In this document: positions 8,213-15,841 of the stretch, piece after piece | Numbering within the stretch: position 1 is the stretch's first letter | Layout: each line of letters starts with the position of its first letter | Assembly (NCBI RefSeq): GCF_009739905.1 | Contig: NZ_CP034279.1 | Location: 4,588,001 to 4,652,000, forward strand | Direction: 5' to 3' | Source of the DNA: Streptomyces ficellus | Lineage (GTDB): Bacteria > Actinomycetota > Actinomycetes > Streptomycetales > Streptomycetaceae | Length of the DNA: 64,000 nt | Program-made: the position numbers and the translations under genes | The notes under the pieces: model-generated | Databases searched by the model: none | Seen by the model: only the letters and a program-made list of their open reading frames with translations | What the model was told of the DNA's origin: nothing

Positions 8213-9199
8213 TCAGGGCAGCTTGATGAACCCCTGCTCCACCAGCCACTCCTTCGCCACCGTGTGCGGGTCCTCCCCGTCCACGTCCACCCGCGCGTTC
8301 AACTCCTGCGCCACCGCGGTGTTCAGGCGCGCGCTCAGCGGGTCGAGCAGCTCCGCGATCACCGGATACCGCTGGAAGGTCGGGGTGTGCAGGGCGGGCG
8401 CCGCGTTGTAGTTGGGGAAGAAGTGCTTGTCGTCGGCCATGGTGTCCAGGTTCATCGCCTTGATCCGGCCGTCCGTCGTGTACGCCTCGCCCAGCAGGCA
8501 CGAGCCCGACTTCGCCACCTGGGTGTAGATGATCCCGGCGTCCATCTTGCGGATGTTGCCCGCCGGGATGTCCATGCCGTAGGCCTTCTCCATGCCCGGC
8601 AGCCCGTCCTCGCGGGAGGCGAACTCGTTCTCCACGCACAGCGTCACCGCCGACGGGTCGCGGCGCGACAGCTCCGCCACGTCCGACAGCGTCCGCAGCT
8701 TGTACCTGGCGTTGTTCCGCTTGTTGATGGCCAGCGTGTACGTGTTGTCCAGCGTGGACGGCGGCAGCCAGGTCACGCCGTTGCGCACGTCCACGTCCCG
8801 GACCGCCTCCCACTGGCCGCGCGGGTCGGCGATCGGCTTCTGGTTGCCCTGGTAGGTGATCCACGCCGTACCCGTGTACTCGTAGATCGCGTCCGCGTCG
8901 CCCTTGATGATCGCCTCCCGGCCGCTGATCGAGCCCGGCAGGTTCGTCCGGTCCAGCACCTCGGCGCCCGCCGCCTTGAAGATCAGCCCGATCATCTGGC
9001 CGAGGATGATGTTCTCGCTGAAGTTCTTCGACGTGATCGTCAGCGACGCGCCCGCGAGCGGCAGCCCCTTGCCGACCGAGCCGGGCCGGACGTCGTCCAC
9101 CATCGGCGAACCGCTCTTCAGCCCGCACCCCGACAGCCCGGCCGCCACCAGGGCCAGCACCGGCACCAGCGCCCCCCGCCCGTACCGCTTCCGCTTCAC
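8213..9199 (-). CDS. opuCC: Glycine betaine/osmoprotectant ABC transporter, substrate-binding lipoprotein (OpuCC/ProX type)
   Basis: 328 residues start at GTG 9199. The signal peptide ends in the lipobox LSGC with lipidated Cys25. The mature part is an OpuAC/OsmF-like periplasmic-binding fold: LTITSKNFSENIILGQMIGLIFKAAG, EAIIKGDADAIYEYTGTAWITY, and the C-terminal ELNARVDVDGEDPHTVAKEWLVEQGFI. It captures quaternary ammonium osmoprotectants outside the membrane. Its start GTGA overlaps the stop of the second permease, and it is the last gene of a four-gene operon on the minus strand. Confidence 0.92.
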   Translation of the reverse strand: MKRKRYGRGALVPVLALVAAGLSGCGLKSGSPMVDDVRPGSVGKGLPLAGASLTITSKNFSENIILGQMIGLIFKAAGAEVLDRTNLPGSISGREAIIKGDADAIYEYTGTAWITYQGNQKPIADPRGQWEAVRDVDVRNGVTWLPPSTLDNTYTLAINKRNNARYKLRTLSDVAELSRRDPSAVTLCVENEFASREDGLPGMEKAYGMDIPAGNIRKMDAGIIYTQVAKSGSCLLGEAYTTDGRIKAMNLDTMADDKHFFPNYNAAPALHTPTFQRYPVIAELLDPLSARLNTAVAQELNARVDVDGEDPHTVAKEWLVEQGFIKLP

Positions 9200-10107
9200 C
9201 CGGCCTCCAGCCCGCGGGGCGTCATCGCCAGCTCCGCCAGCGACGCCAGCCAGTCGACCAGCAGCGCCAGCGCCACCGTCAGGACCGAACCCAGCACCAG
9301 CACCGCCATCCGCTGCGTCTGGATGCCCGTCGTGATCAGGTCGCCGAGACCGCCGCCACCGACGAACGTCGCCAGCGTCGCCGTACCCACGTTGAGCACC
9401 AGCGCCGTCCGCACACCCGCCAGGATCAGCGGCACGGCCAGCGGCAGCTCCACCCGCAGCAGCCGGCCCGCCGCCGACATGCCGATGCCCCGCGCCGCCT
9501 CCACCAGCTGCGGATCGATGGCCCGCAGACCGGCCATCGTGTTGGACAGCACCGGCAGCACCGCGTAGATCACCATGCCGGTGACCGCCGTCGACGGCCC
9601 GATGCCCAGCCAGATCACCAGCAGCGCCAGCAGCCCGATCGCAGGGGTCGCCTGGCCGACGTTCGCCACCGCCGTCGCGACCGGCGCCCCCCGGCTCAGA
9701 CCGTGCCGCGTCAGCGCGATCCCCAGCGGGATCGCGATCAGCAGCACCCAGAACGTGGACACCGCCGTGAGCTTGACGTGCTGCCACAGCCGCAACTGGA
9801 CGTTCCCGCCCGCCAGCGCGTTCTCGGCGATCACGTCCAGGTGGACGTTCGAGATCCACAGGTACGTCACCAGCAGCAGCACGGCCAGCACCGCCGGCAT
9901 GACGACCAGCTTCCGCACCGGGACGCGCCGGCCGGCCGCGCCCGGCCGCCGCCCGGCCCCGCCCCGTCCGGACGCGCCCCGTCCGGACGCGCCCCGTCCG
10001 GACGCGCCCCGTCCGGCCGCGGGTTCGTTCTCCCGGACGTCGTCGTCCCGGTGCCGGTCCTCCTCCTGGTGCCGGTCCTCCTCGGAGTCCTCCACCCGGG
10101 GGTTCAC
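9196..10107 (-). CDS. opuCD: OpuC-type ABC transporter permease with long charged N-terminal extension
   Basis: 303 residues. Residues about 70-300 form a five- to six-helix binding-protein-dependent permease with the EAA loop EAARGIGMSAAGRLLRVELPLAVPLILAGVR. The first 65 residues are unusual: an acidic/His stretch (EEDRHQEEDRHRDDD) and then repeats of GRGAS encoded by a 15-bp tandem repeat (9961-10020). This cytoplasmic extension is absent from typical OpuC permeases. The GTG start (10107) overlaps the stop of the ATPase gene, and its own stop overlaps the substrate-binding gene, so all are tightly coupled. Confidence 0.88.
   Translation of the reverse strand: MNPRVEDSEEDRHQEEDRHRDDDVRENEPAAGRGASGRGASGRGASGRGGAGRRPGAAGRRVPVRKLVVMPAVLAVLLLVTYLWISNVHLDVIAENALAGGNVQLRLWQHVKLTAVSTFWVLLIAIPLGIALTRHGLSRGAPVATAVANVGQATPAIGLLALLVIWLGIGPSTAVTGMVIYAVLPVLSNTMAGLRAIDPQLVEAARGIGMSAAGRLLRVELPLAVPLILAGVRTALVLNVGTATLATFVGGGGLGDLITTGIQTQRMAVLVLGSVLTVALALLVDWLASLAELAMTPRGLEAG
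9961..10020. repeat. 15-bp tandem repeat, four units, inside the permease gene
   Basis: The unit GCCCCGTCCGGACGC occurs three times exactly (9961, 9976, 9991) and once with one change (10006-10020). As a multiple of three it keeps frame and encodes the GRGAS repeats of the permease N-terminus. Its number probably varies between strains by slippage. Confidence 0.9.
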
Positions 10108-11309
10108 CGGCCGCCCTCCAGCTCCACCTCGGTCTGGTGGTGGCGCGTCTCCTCCAGGTCGTGCTGGTGCTCGACGGCCGCCAGCCGGTCCGCCTCCAGC
10201 ATCTCGTGCACCGAGTTCATCAGCGTCTCCATGTCGACGACCCCGATGTACTCGCCGCGCCGGCCCGTCACCGCCACCCGTCCCGCCGAGTCGAGGAGTA
10301 CCGCCTCCAGCGCGTCGTGCAGCGTCGCGTCCCGCGTGACCGTGTCGTGCACCAACTGGCCCGCCCGCGCGAGCGACCCCTTGGCCCGCATCAGGTCACC
10401 GCGCCGCAGCCACTTGTACGGCCGGCCGCGCCGGTCCAGCATCAGCAGCTCGTTGTGCAGCCCGCCCCGCAACCGGTTGAAGATCGTCTGGAGCGGGTCG
10501 TCCACCGACACCGTAGGGAAGTCGGCGATCTCCACGTCCCGCACGCGCGTGAGGTTCAGCCGCTTCAGCGCCGCCCCCGCCCCCACGAACCCCGACACGA
10601 AGTCGTCCGCCGGGTTGGTGAGGATCGCCTCCGGCGTGTCGAACTGGGCGATGTGCGAACGCTCGCGCAGCACCACGATCCGGTCGCCCAGCTTGATCGC
10701 CTCGTCGAAGTCATGGGTGACGAACACGATCGTCTTGTGCAGCTCGTGCTGGAGCCGGATCAGCTCGTCCTGGAGGTGGTCGCGCGTGATGGGGTCCACC
10801 GCGCCGAACGGTTCGTCCATCAGCAGCACCGGCGGATCCGCCGCCAGCGCCCGCGCCACGCCCACCCGCTGCTGCTGCCCGCCCGACAACTGGCGCGGAT
10901 AGCGCCCGTGGAACTCCCGCGGGTCCAGACCCACCAGGTCCAGCATCTCCTCGACCCGGTCGCGCACCCTCGCCTTCGACCAGCCCGTCATCTTGGGTAC
11001 GAGGGCGATGTTCTCGGCGACCGTCATGTGCGGGAACAGCCCGGACGACTGGATCGCGTACCCCACCTTCCGGCGCAGCTTCACCGGATCCATGCGGGTC
11101 ACGTCCTCGTCGTTGATCCGGATCCGGCCCGACGACGGCTCGATCAACCGGTTGATCATCTTCAGGGTCGTCGACTTGCCGCAGCCCGACGGCCCCACGA
11201 AGATCACCGTCTCGCCCGGCCGGATCTCCATGGAGACGTTGTCCACCGCCGGGGCCGGATTGCCCGGGTACCGCTTCGACAGGTTCTCCAGCTCAATGCT
11301 CGCGCCCAC
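10104..11309 (-). CDS. opuCA: Glycine betaine/osmoprotectant ABC transporter ATP-binding protein with CBS domains
   Basis: The 401-residue product (GTG 11309) has Walker A GPSGCGKST (39-47), the signature LSGGQQQRV (141-149), Walker B VLLMDE (161-166) and the switch His in FVTHD. From about residue 265 the protein has a tandem CBS region (TVSVDDPLQTIFNRL, ARAGQLVHDTVTRDATLHDALEAVL, GRVAVTGRRGEYIGVVDMETLMN), the ionic-strength/c-di-AMP sensing module of OpuCA/ProV-type ATPases. It energises uptake through the two permeases encoded on either side. It overlaps the upstream permease by 17 bases and the downstream one by 4. Confidence 0.93.
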   Translation of the reverse strand: MGASIELENLSKRYPGNPAPAVDNVSMEIRPGETVIFVGPSGCGKSTTLKMINRLIEPSSGRIRINDEDVTRMDPVKLRRKVGYAIQSSGLFPHMTVAENIALVPKMTGWSKARVRDRVEEMLDLVGLDPREFHGRYPRQLSGGQQQRVGVARALAADPPVLLMDEPFGAVDPITRDHLQDELIRLQHELHKTIVFVTHDFDEAIKLGDRIVVLRERSHIAQFDTPEAILTNPADDFVSGFVGAGAALKRLNLTRVRDVEIADFPTVSVDDPLQTIFNRLRGGLHNELLMLDRRGRPYKWLRRGDLMRAKGSLARAGQLVHDTVTRDATLHDALEAVLLDSAGRVAVTGRRGEYIGVVDMETLMNSVHEMLEADRLAAVEHQHDLEETRHHQTEVELEGGR

Positions 11310-11949
11310 GGATCCCCCTCGGAATCGTCAGCCGCCCGAGCAGGACGTACGCGGCGTCGAACAACAGGGCCAGGATCACGATCCCCACCGTCCCCGCCAG
11401 CACCTGGTTGAGCGCGTTGGCACTGCCCAGCGAGGCGATCCCCCGGAAGATCTCATTGCCCAGCCCCGGCCCCGAGGCGTACGCCGCGATCGCGGCGATG
11501 CCCATCAGCATCTGCGTCGACACCCGGATCCCCGTCAGGATCGGCGGCCACGCCAGCGGCAGCTCCACCCGCGCCAGCCGGGCCGCCGGGGACATCCCGA
11601 TGCCCTTCGCGGCGTCCACCAGCGCCGGGTCCACCCCCCGCAGCCCCACGATCGCGTTCCGCACGATCGGCAGCAGCCCGTACAGCACCAGCGCGATCAC
11701 CGTGGGCGGCACCCCGAGCCCCACCACCGGGATCAGCAGGCCGATCAGCGCCAGCGAGGGGATCGTCAGGATCGTGGCCGTGGACGTGATCGCCAAGTTC
11801 CCCGCCCAGCCGCTGCGGTACGACACCAGGGCGATCAGCACGCCCAGCGCCGTGGCGATCACCATGCATTGGAAGACGGCGCTGACGTGCTGGTACGCGT
11901 CCGTGAGCAGCTGCTGGTGGCGGCTGGCCACGTACTCCCAGAAGCTCAC
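11293..11949 (-). CDS. opuCB: OpuC-type ABC transporter permease
   Basis: 218 residues starting at GTG 11949, the standard length for OpuCB. Six hydrophobic segments and the EAA loop DAAKGIGMSPAARLARVELPLAWPPILTGIR are present. It is the first gene of the osmoprotectant importer operon (permease, ATPase, permease, binding protein), with its 3' end overlapping the ATPase gene. The two permeases presumably form a heterodimeric channel. Only 42 bases separate its start from the stop of the AsnC-family gene on the same strand. Confidence 0.91.
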   Translation of the reverse strand: MSFWEYVASRHQQLLTDAYQHVSAVFQCMVIATALGVLIALVSYRSGWAGNLAITSTATILTIPSLALIGLLIPVVGLGVPPTVIALVLYGLLPIVRNAIVGLRGVDPALVDAAKGIGMSPAARLARVELPLAWPPILTGIRVSTQMLMGIAAIAAYASGPGLGNEIFRGIASLGSANALNQVLAGTVGIVILALLFDAAYVLLGRLTIPRGIRGREH

Positions 11950-11991
11950 GGCCGTCCTCCCTTCGCTGCGTACGCCCTGCTCCCGCGCGGC

Positions 11992-12459
11992 CTACTCCTG
12001 CGCGGCCTGCTCCACCAGCGGGATGATCCGCAGCGGCACCGGGTTCTCCATGACGATCGCCGTGGAGGCGCGGACGATGCCATCAAAACCGACAACCCGG
12101 TCGATCACCCGCTGGAGATCCGCGTTCGACCGGGCGACCAGCCGGCACAGCATGTCCCCGTGCCCGGTCGTCGTGTGCAGCTCCAGCACCTCCGGCACAC
12201 CCGCCAAGTGCTCCCGCACATCGGGCCCTTGCCCCTGCTTGATCTCCAGCGTCGCGAACGCCGTCACCGGGTAGCCCAGCGCCGCCGGGTCCACCTCCGG
12301 ACCGAAGCCCCGGATGACTCCGTTCGACTGAAGCCGGTCCAGCCGCGCCTGCACCGTGCCGCGCGCCACGCCCAGCCGCCGCGACGCCTCCAGCACGCCT
12401 ATGCGCGGCTCCCGCGCCAGCAGGGCGATGAGCCTGCCGTCCAGATGATCGATCGCCAT
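11992..12459 (-). CDS. AsnC/Lrp-family transcriptional regulator divergent from hppD
   Basis: 155 residues from ATG 12459 with GGGAGA 6-11 bases upstream. The N-terminal helix-turn-helix is IDHLDGRLIALLAREPRIGVLEASRRLGVARGTVQARLDRLQSNGVI. The C-terminal RAM/ligand-binding domain (PVTAFATLEIKQGQ, ELHTTTGHGDMLCRLVARSNADLQRVIDRVVGFDGIVRASTAIVM) is typical. It faces hppD across a 121-base gap that contains two TGTACAG boxes. Lrp-type proteins bind amino acids or aromatic metabolites, so regulation of tyrosine breakdown is the natural inference. Regulators of this type next to hpd are known in streptomycetes. Confidence 0.9.
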   Translation of the reverse strand: MAIDHLDGRLIALLAREPRIGVLEASRRLGVARGTVQARLDRLQSNGVIRGFGPEVDPAALGYPVTAFATLEIKQGQGPDVREHLAGVPEVLELHTTTGHGDMLCRLVARSNADLQRVIDRVVGFDGIVRASTAIVMENPVPLRIIPLVEQAAQE

Positions 12460-12481
12460 GGCCGTCTCCCGATGGTCATCA

Positions 12482-12521
12482 TGTACAGAACGCCCGGTCA
12501 CTCTGCCCGCCTGCTGTACAG
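12482..12521. promoter_or_regulatory. Paired TGTACAG boxes between the AsnC-type regulator and hppD
   Basis: TGTACAG occurs at 12482-12488 and again at 12515-12521, a 33-base spacing close to three helical turns, so both boxes lie on one DNA face. The core TGTACA is itself palindromic, as expected for a dimer-binding site. They sit 23 and 60-99 bases from the two divergent start codons. This is a likely operator for the AsnC/Lrp regulator. Binding has not been shown. Confidence 0.55.
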
Positions 12522-12580
12522 ATTGCCCAGCGCCTGCCACAACTATTGCGCACCTTGCGGAACGGAGAGAACCTGCCGCC

Positions 12581-13726
12581 ATGACTGAGACCATCTCCCA
12601 CACCCCCGACACCGCCCGGCAGGCCGACCCCTTCCCGGTGAAGGGAATGGACGCGGTCGTCTTCGCCGTCGGCAACGCCAAGCAGGCCGCGCACTACTAC
12701 TCCACCGCCTTCGGCATGAAGCTGGTCGCCTACTCCGGACCGGAGAACGGCAGCCGCGAGACCGCCAGTTACGTCCTGGCCAACGGCGGCGCGCGCTTCG
12801 TGTTCACGTCCGTCATCAAGCCCTCCACCGACTGGGGCCGCTTCCTCGCCGAGCACGTCGCCGAGCACGGCGACGGCGTCGTCGACCTCGCCATCGAGGT
12901 CCCCGACGCCCGCAAGGCGTACGCCTACGCCGTCGAGCAGGGCGCGACCGGCGTCACCGAGCCGTACGAGGTCAAGGACGAGCACGGCACCGTCGTCCTC
13001 GCCGCCATCGCCACCTACGGCAAGACCCGCCACACCCTCGTCGACCGCTCCGGCTACGACGGCCCCTACCTCCCCGGCTTCGTCGCCGCCAACCCGATCG
13101 TCGAGCCGCCGGCCAAGCGCACCTTCCAGGCCATCGACCACTGCGTCGGCAACGTCGAGCTCGGGAAGATGAACGACTGGGTGGCCTTCTACAACAAGGT
13201 CATGGGCTTCACCAACATGAAGGAGTTCGTGGGCGACGACATCGCCACCGAGTACTCCGCGCTGATGTCCAAGGTCGTCGCCGACGGCACGCTCAAGGTC
13301 AAGTTCCCGATCAACGAGCCCGCGATCGCGAAGAAGAAGTCGCAGATCGACGAGTACCTGGAGTTCTACGGCGGCGCCGGCGTCCAGCACATCGCGCTCG
13401 CCACGAACGACATCGTGCACACCGTCCGCACCATGCGGGCCGCCGGTGTCCAGTTCCTCGACACCCCCGACTCGTACTACGACACCCTCGGCGAGTGGGC
13501 CGGCGAGACGCGGGTGCCCGTCGAGACCCTGCGCGAGCTGAAGATCCTCGTCGACCGCGACGAGGACGGCTACCTGCTCCAGATCTTCACCAAGCCGGTC
13601 CAGGACCGCCCGACCGTCTTCTTCGAGATGATCGAGCGCCACGGATCGATGGGCTTCGGCAAGGGCAACTTCAAGGCGCTCTTCGAAGCGATCGAGCGCG
13701 AGCAGGAGAAGCGCGGCAACCTCTGA
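12581..13726 (+). CDS. hppD: 4-hydroxyphenylpyruvate dioxygenase
   Basis: The 381-residue enzyme converts 4-hydroxyphenylpyruvate to homogentisate, the second step of tyrosine catabolism and the entry to ochronotic pigment. The three Fe(II) ligands fall exactly where the Streptomyces avermitilis enzyme has them: His187 (AIDHCVGN), His270 (GVQHIALA) and Glu349 (VFFEMIER). The two vicinal-oxygen-chelate halves (about 20-150 and 180-350) and the C-terminal helix are complete. The start is ATG 12581 with GGAGAGA about 11 bases upstream; the frame is open further back but that overlaps the regulatory gap. The stop is followed at once by the dispersed repeat at 13735. Confidence 0.97.
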   Translation: MTETISHTPDTARQADPFPVKGMDAVVFAVGNAKQAAHYYSTAFGMKLVAYSGPENGSRETASYVLANGGARFVFTSVIKPSTDWGRFLAEHVAEHGDGVVDLAIEVPDARKAYAYAVEQGATGVTEPYEVKDEHGTVVLAAIATYGKTRHTLVDRSGYDGPYLPGFVAANPIVEPPAKRTFQAIDHCVGNVELGKMNDWVAFYNKVMGFTNMKEFVGDDIATEYSALMSKVVADGTLKVKFPINEPAIAKKKSQIDEYLEFYGGAGVQHIALATNDIVHTVRTMRAAGVQFLDTPDSYYDTLGEWAGETRVPVETLRELKILVDRDEDGYLLQIFTKPVQDRPTVFFEMIERHGSMGFGKGNFKALFEAIEREQEKRGNL

Positions 13727-13734
13727 CCGGCTCC

Positions 13735-13785
13735 CCCCGTTGTGGGCAATCGTCCCGCAGTGCGGGACGGGTGGGCACAACGGGG
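13735..13785 (+). terminator. Two-stem hairpin at the head of the dispersed repeat, probable hppD terminator
   Basis: An outer stem CCCCGTTGTG (13735-13744) / CACAACGGGG (13776-13785) encloses an inner stem GTCCCGCA (13752-13759) / TGCGGGAC (13761-13768). It begins 9 bases after the hppD stop. The same fold is conserved in the second copy at 39791, where it follows cysM, which supports a 3'-end or termination role. Confidence 0.55.
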
Positions 13786-13980
13786 CCGGGGCGGTGCCCT
13801 GTCCCGGTTCGCCCTGGGGCGGTGCCTTGGGTGCGGTGACCCCCGGTGGGTGTGGGGCGTGGCCCCTCCGGGCTCGCCTCCTCGGGGCCGGCGGCCTCGG
13901 GTTACGGGCGAGGGAGCCGAACCAGAGCCGCCAGCCCCTGCGGGGGCGACCCTGCACGGCCCCACCCCGGTGCGTCGCCG
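13735..13980. repeat. Dispersed intergenic repeat, copy A (~246 bp)
   Basis: This stretch matches 39791-40038 over its whole length at roughly nine bases in ten by eye, including a block of about 60 identical bases around 13788-13850. Both copies start within 16 bases of a stop codon and begin with the same hairpin. Reading frames run through it in several phases, but none has a start, RBS or codon bias, so it looks non-coding. The tail (13961-14016) recurs again at 19891-19946. Confidence 0.85.
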
Positions 13981-14016
13981 ACTGCGGGACGGTGGGTCGG
14001 GCTCGGCACTTCCCTG
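13961..14016. repeat. Left border repeat of the 14.1-19.9 kb island
   Basis: Starts CCCACCCCGG and contains ACTGCGGGACGGTGG followed by TCGGGCTCGGC. A direct-orientation relative lies at 19891-19946, just past the last gene of the island. The pair differs by a few small indels and substitutions. Confidence 0.6.
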
Positions 14017-14117
14017 TTGCCCTGCCCATGCGTTCCATCGGGCTCGCCTGGACCGCAGGGCCTGGGCCGCGACACGACCTGATGGTGGAGATGGCCGTCC
14101 CCGCGCCGTGGGGGGCG

Positions 14118-14660
14118 TCAGCGCAGAACCTGGGCAATCCGCTGGCGGAGGGCGTCGTCGCTGATGTTGTCGATCTCGCGCCAGACGGCGTCTGAGACCT
14201 CTTCGGTCTGGAGTTCGCCGATGTCGGCGGTGGTGCGGAAGAGGTACCGGAAGTCGAAGTGGTGGTGGGCGGACTCGTCCTTGGCGGGGTTGGCGTCGAT
14301 GGGGTGGATGTCGATGTGGAGGGGGGTCTGGCTGTGCGGGGTGATCACGTGGGGCGGGATCCCGGTCTCCTCGGTGAGCTCACGGCCGGCGGCCTGGAGA
14401 AGGGTGCCGTCAGAGGCCTCGAGGTGCCCCCCAGGCAGCAGCCACTTCTGGGTGGCGTTGTGGAGAATGTGCAGGATGCGGCTGTCGGGGTCGACGAGGA
14501 TCGCGCCTGCAGTGACATGACCGGGCAAGGTCTTGCGGCTGGTGAGGTCGTCGCCGTCGTCCAGGAGTCCGAGGACGACGCCGAGCTCGGTCTTGGCCTC
14601 GGGGCGCTGGGCGAGGTAGTCGGCGAGCGTGGTGCGGATGTGGTCTGCCGTGATGGCCAT
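14118..14660 (-). CDS. NUDIX hydrolase
   Basis: 180 residues from ATG 14660. The Nudix box reads GGHLEASDGTLLQAAGRELTEETGI (about 92-116), a version with one extra residue and Asp in place of the first Glu, while the metal-binding REL-TEE core is intact. It is preceded by KWLLP and followed by an HxDIHPIDANPAKDESAHHHFDFRYLF block seen in a broad actinobacterial subgroup. The enzyme should cleave a nucleoside-diphosphate-linked compound. It lies 5 bases after the SAHH-like gene on the same strand and is the last gene of the island's minus-strand operon. The substrate is unknown. Confidence 0.87.
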   Translation of the reverse strand: MAITADHIRTTLADYLAQRPEAKTELGVVLGLLDDGDDLTSRKTLPGHVTAGAILVDPDSRILHILHNATQKWLLPGGHLEASDGTLLQAAGRELTEETGIPPHVITPHSQTPLHIDIHPIDANPAKDESAHHHFDFRYLFRTTADIGELQTEEVSDAVWREIDNISDDALRQRIAQVLR

Positions 14661-14665
14661 GGTGA

Positions 14666-15787
14666 TCACCTGTTGAAGTAGTTGAGCCAGTTCGCCGCGA
14701 TGGCGGCGCGGTCGGCCGCGGGGACCTCGTGGATGCCGGGGACGAGGTCTTCGCGGGTGAGCATCCTGATCGCGGCGAGGATCTCGGCCTGGACCAGGAA
14801 GATGAACGGCCCAACGCTGGCGCCGTGGATGAAGTTGACGGCGTTGCCGCCGTTCGCCAGATAGAAGTAATGGCCGGTGGTCTGGTAGCGGGTGACGTGG
14901 TCGCCGACCTGCGTGCGGGTGTAGACGTCGGGCAGGCCGGCGAGGTCGAGCTCGTCCTCGCTGGAGGTGACGGTGGCGATGTAGGTGCCGTTGCGGAGGT
15001 GGGGGAAGTCCTCGCCTCGCAGGGAGACCGCTCCGGTCGCGCAGAGGACGAGGCCGGCGCCGGTCAGGGCGGCCTCCCGGTCGCGGGCGACGGCGAAGCC
15101 CTGGGAGAGAGCCTGGGTTCGGCGGACGGGATCGATGTCGAAGACGGTGACCTGAATTCCCTTGGCGTGCAGGAGCCGGGCGATGGAGGAGCCGAGCTTG
15201 CCGAAGCCGATCACGAGGGTAGGACGGCCGTGGAGGATGTCGCCGCGTCCGCGCATGACGGCCTCGGTGGAGAAGACGACGGACTGGCCGACGAGGAAGT
15301 CCTCGGGATCCTTCAGCGGAGACCGGGCGACCGAGATGACGGGGCAGGGCAGCTTGTCGAGGTCCTCGTAGCGGCGGTGGCCGTTCTCGGTGTCCTCGAT
15401 CACCCCTGCGAGCCGTCCGGTGAAGCGGCTGTGGACCGTCTCGAGGGTGGGGGCGAAGTAGCCGCCGACGTCCAGCAGGCAGGTCGTCTCCCCGGCGGCC
15501 CGGGACTCGAGGTAGTCCAGGGCGGCGTCGGGGTCGGTGAACAGTTCGCGGGTCAGCGTGTCGACGGCGGTGGTGTGCTCGACCTCGCGCCGGGCGGAGA
15601 CGTCGATGGACTTCGGCTTGGGCAGTACCGCCTTCAGGGTGGTCGTCGCCGCGACGGCGCGGACGAAGGAGGGCCGCTCGGGCAGCAGGTGGGTGATGAG
15701 GAAGGTCGCAATCTTCTCGTCGGGGGCGAAGTTGGTGGCGATCTTGGTGAAGTAGGCGTCCAGCCTGGCGCGCTCGAAGATTTCCAT
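14666..15787 (-). CDS. S-adenosylhomocysteine-hydrolase-like NAD-binding protein with altered active site
   Basis: 373 residues (ATG 15787), about 100 shorter than true AdoHcy hydrolase. The Rossmann segment LVIGFGKLGSSIARLLHAKGIQVTVFDIDPVR (about 186-220) and GGNAVNFIHGA near 325 mark the family. By position I place LLDVGGYFAP at the substrate Asp loop, GVIEDTENG at the Glu loop, and SPLKDPEDFLVG at the Lys/Asp/Asn motif. There Lys and Asp persist, but the Asn is Phe and the nearby Cys is Gln. The GH-type histidines and the C-terminal Lys/Tyr tail are missing. It is probably a dehydrogenase-like relative with a different substrate, working with the NUDIX protein 5 bases downstream. Confidence 0.75.
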   Translation of the reverse strand: MEIFERARLDAYFTKIATNFAPDEKIATFLITHLLPERPSFVRAVAATTTLKAVLPKPKSIDVSARREVEHTTAVDTLTRELFTDPDAALDYLESRAAGETTCLLDVGGYFAPTLETVHSRFTGRLAGVIEDTENGHRRYEDLDKLPCPVISVARSPLKDPEDFLVGQSVVFSTEAVMRGRGDILHGRPTLVIGFGKLGSSIARLLHAKGIQVTVFDIDPVRRTQALSQGFAVARDREAALTGAGLVLCATGAVSLRGEDFPHLRNGTYIATVTSSEDELDLAGLPDVYTRTQVGDHVTRYQTTGHYFYLANGGNAVNFIHGASVGPFIFLVQAEILAAIRMLTREDLVPGIHEVPAADRAAIAANWLNYFNR

Positions 15788-15841
15788 GGCAGTTCCCTCT
15801 CCGGAAGGTGAGTTGGGTGGTGCATGGGGGGGCTGGGTGGT

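Noticed and set aside
13740..14195. Open frames through dispersed repeat copy A (and the matching ones in copy B) encoding similar Gly/Ala/Pro-rich peptides
   Set aside because: They share sequence only because the DNA is repeated; frames are not conserved relative to each other at the ends, and no RBS or domain is present.
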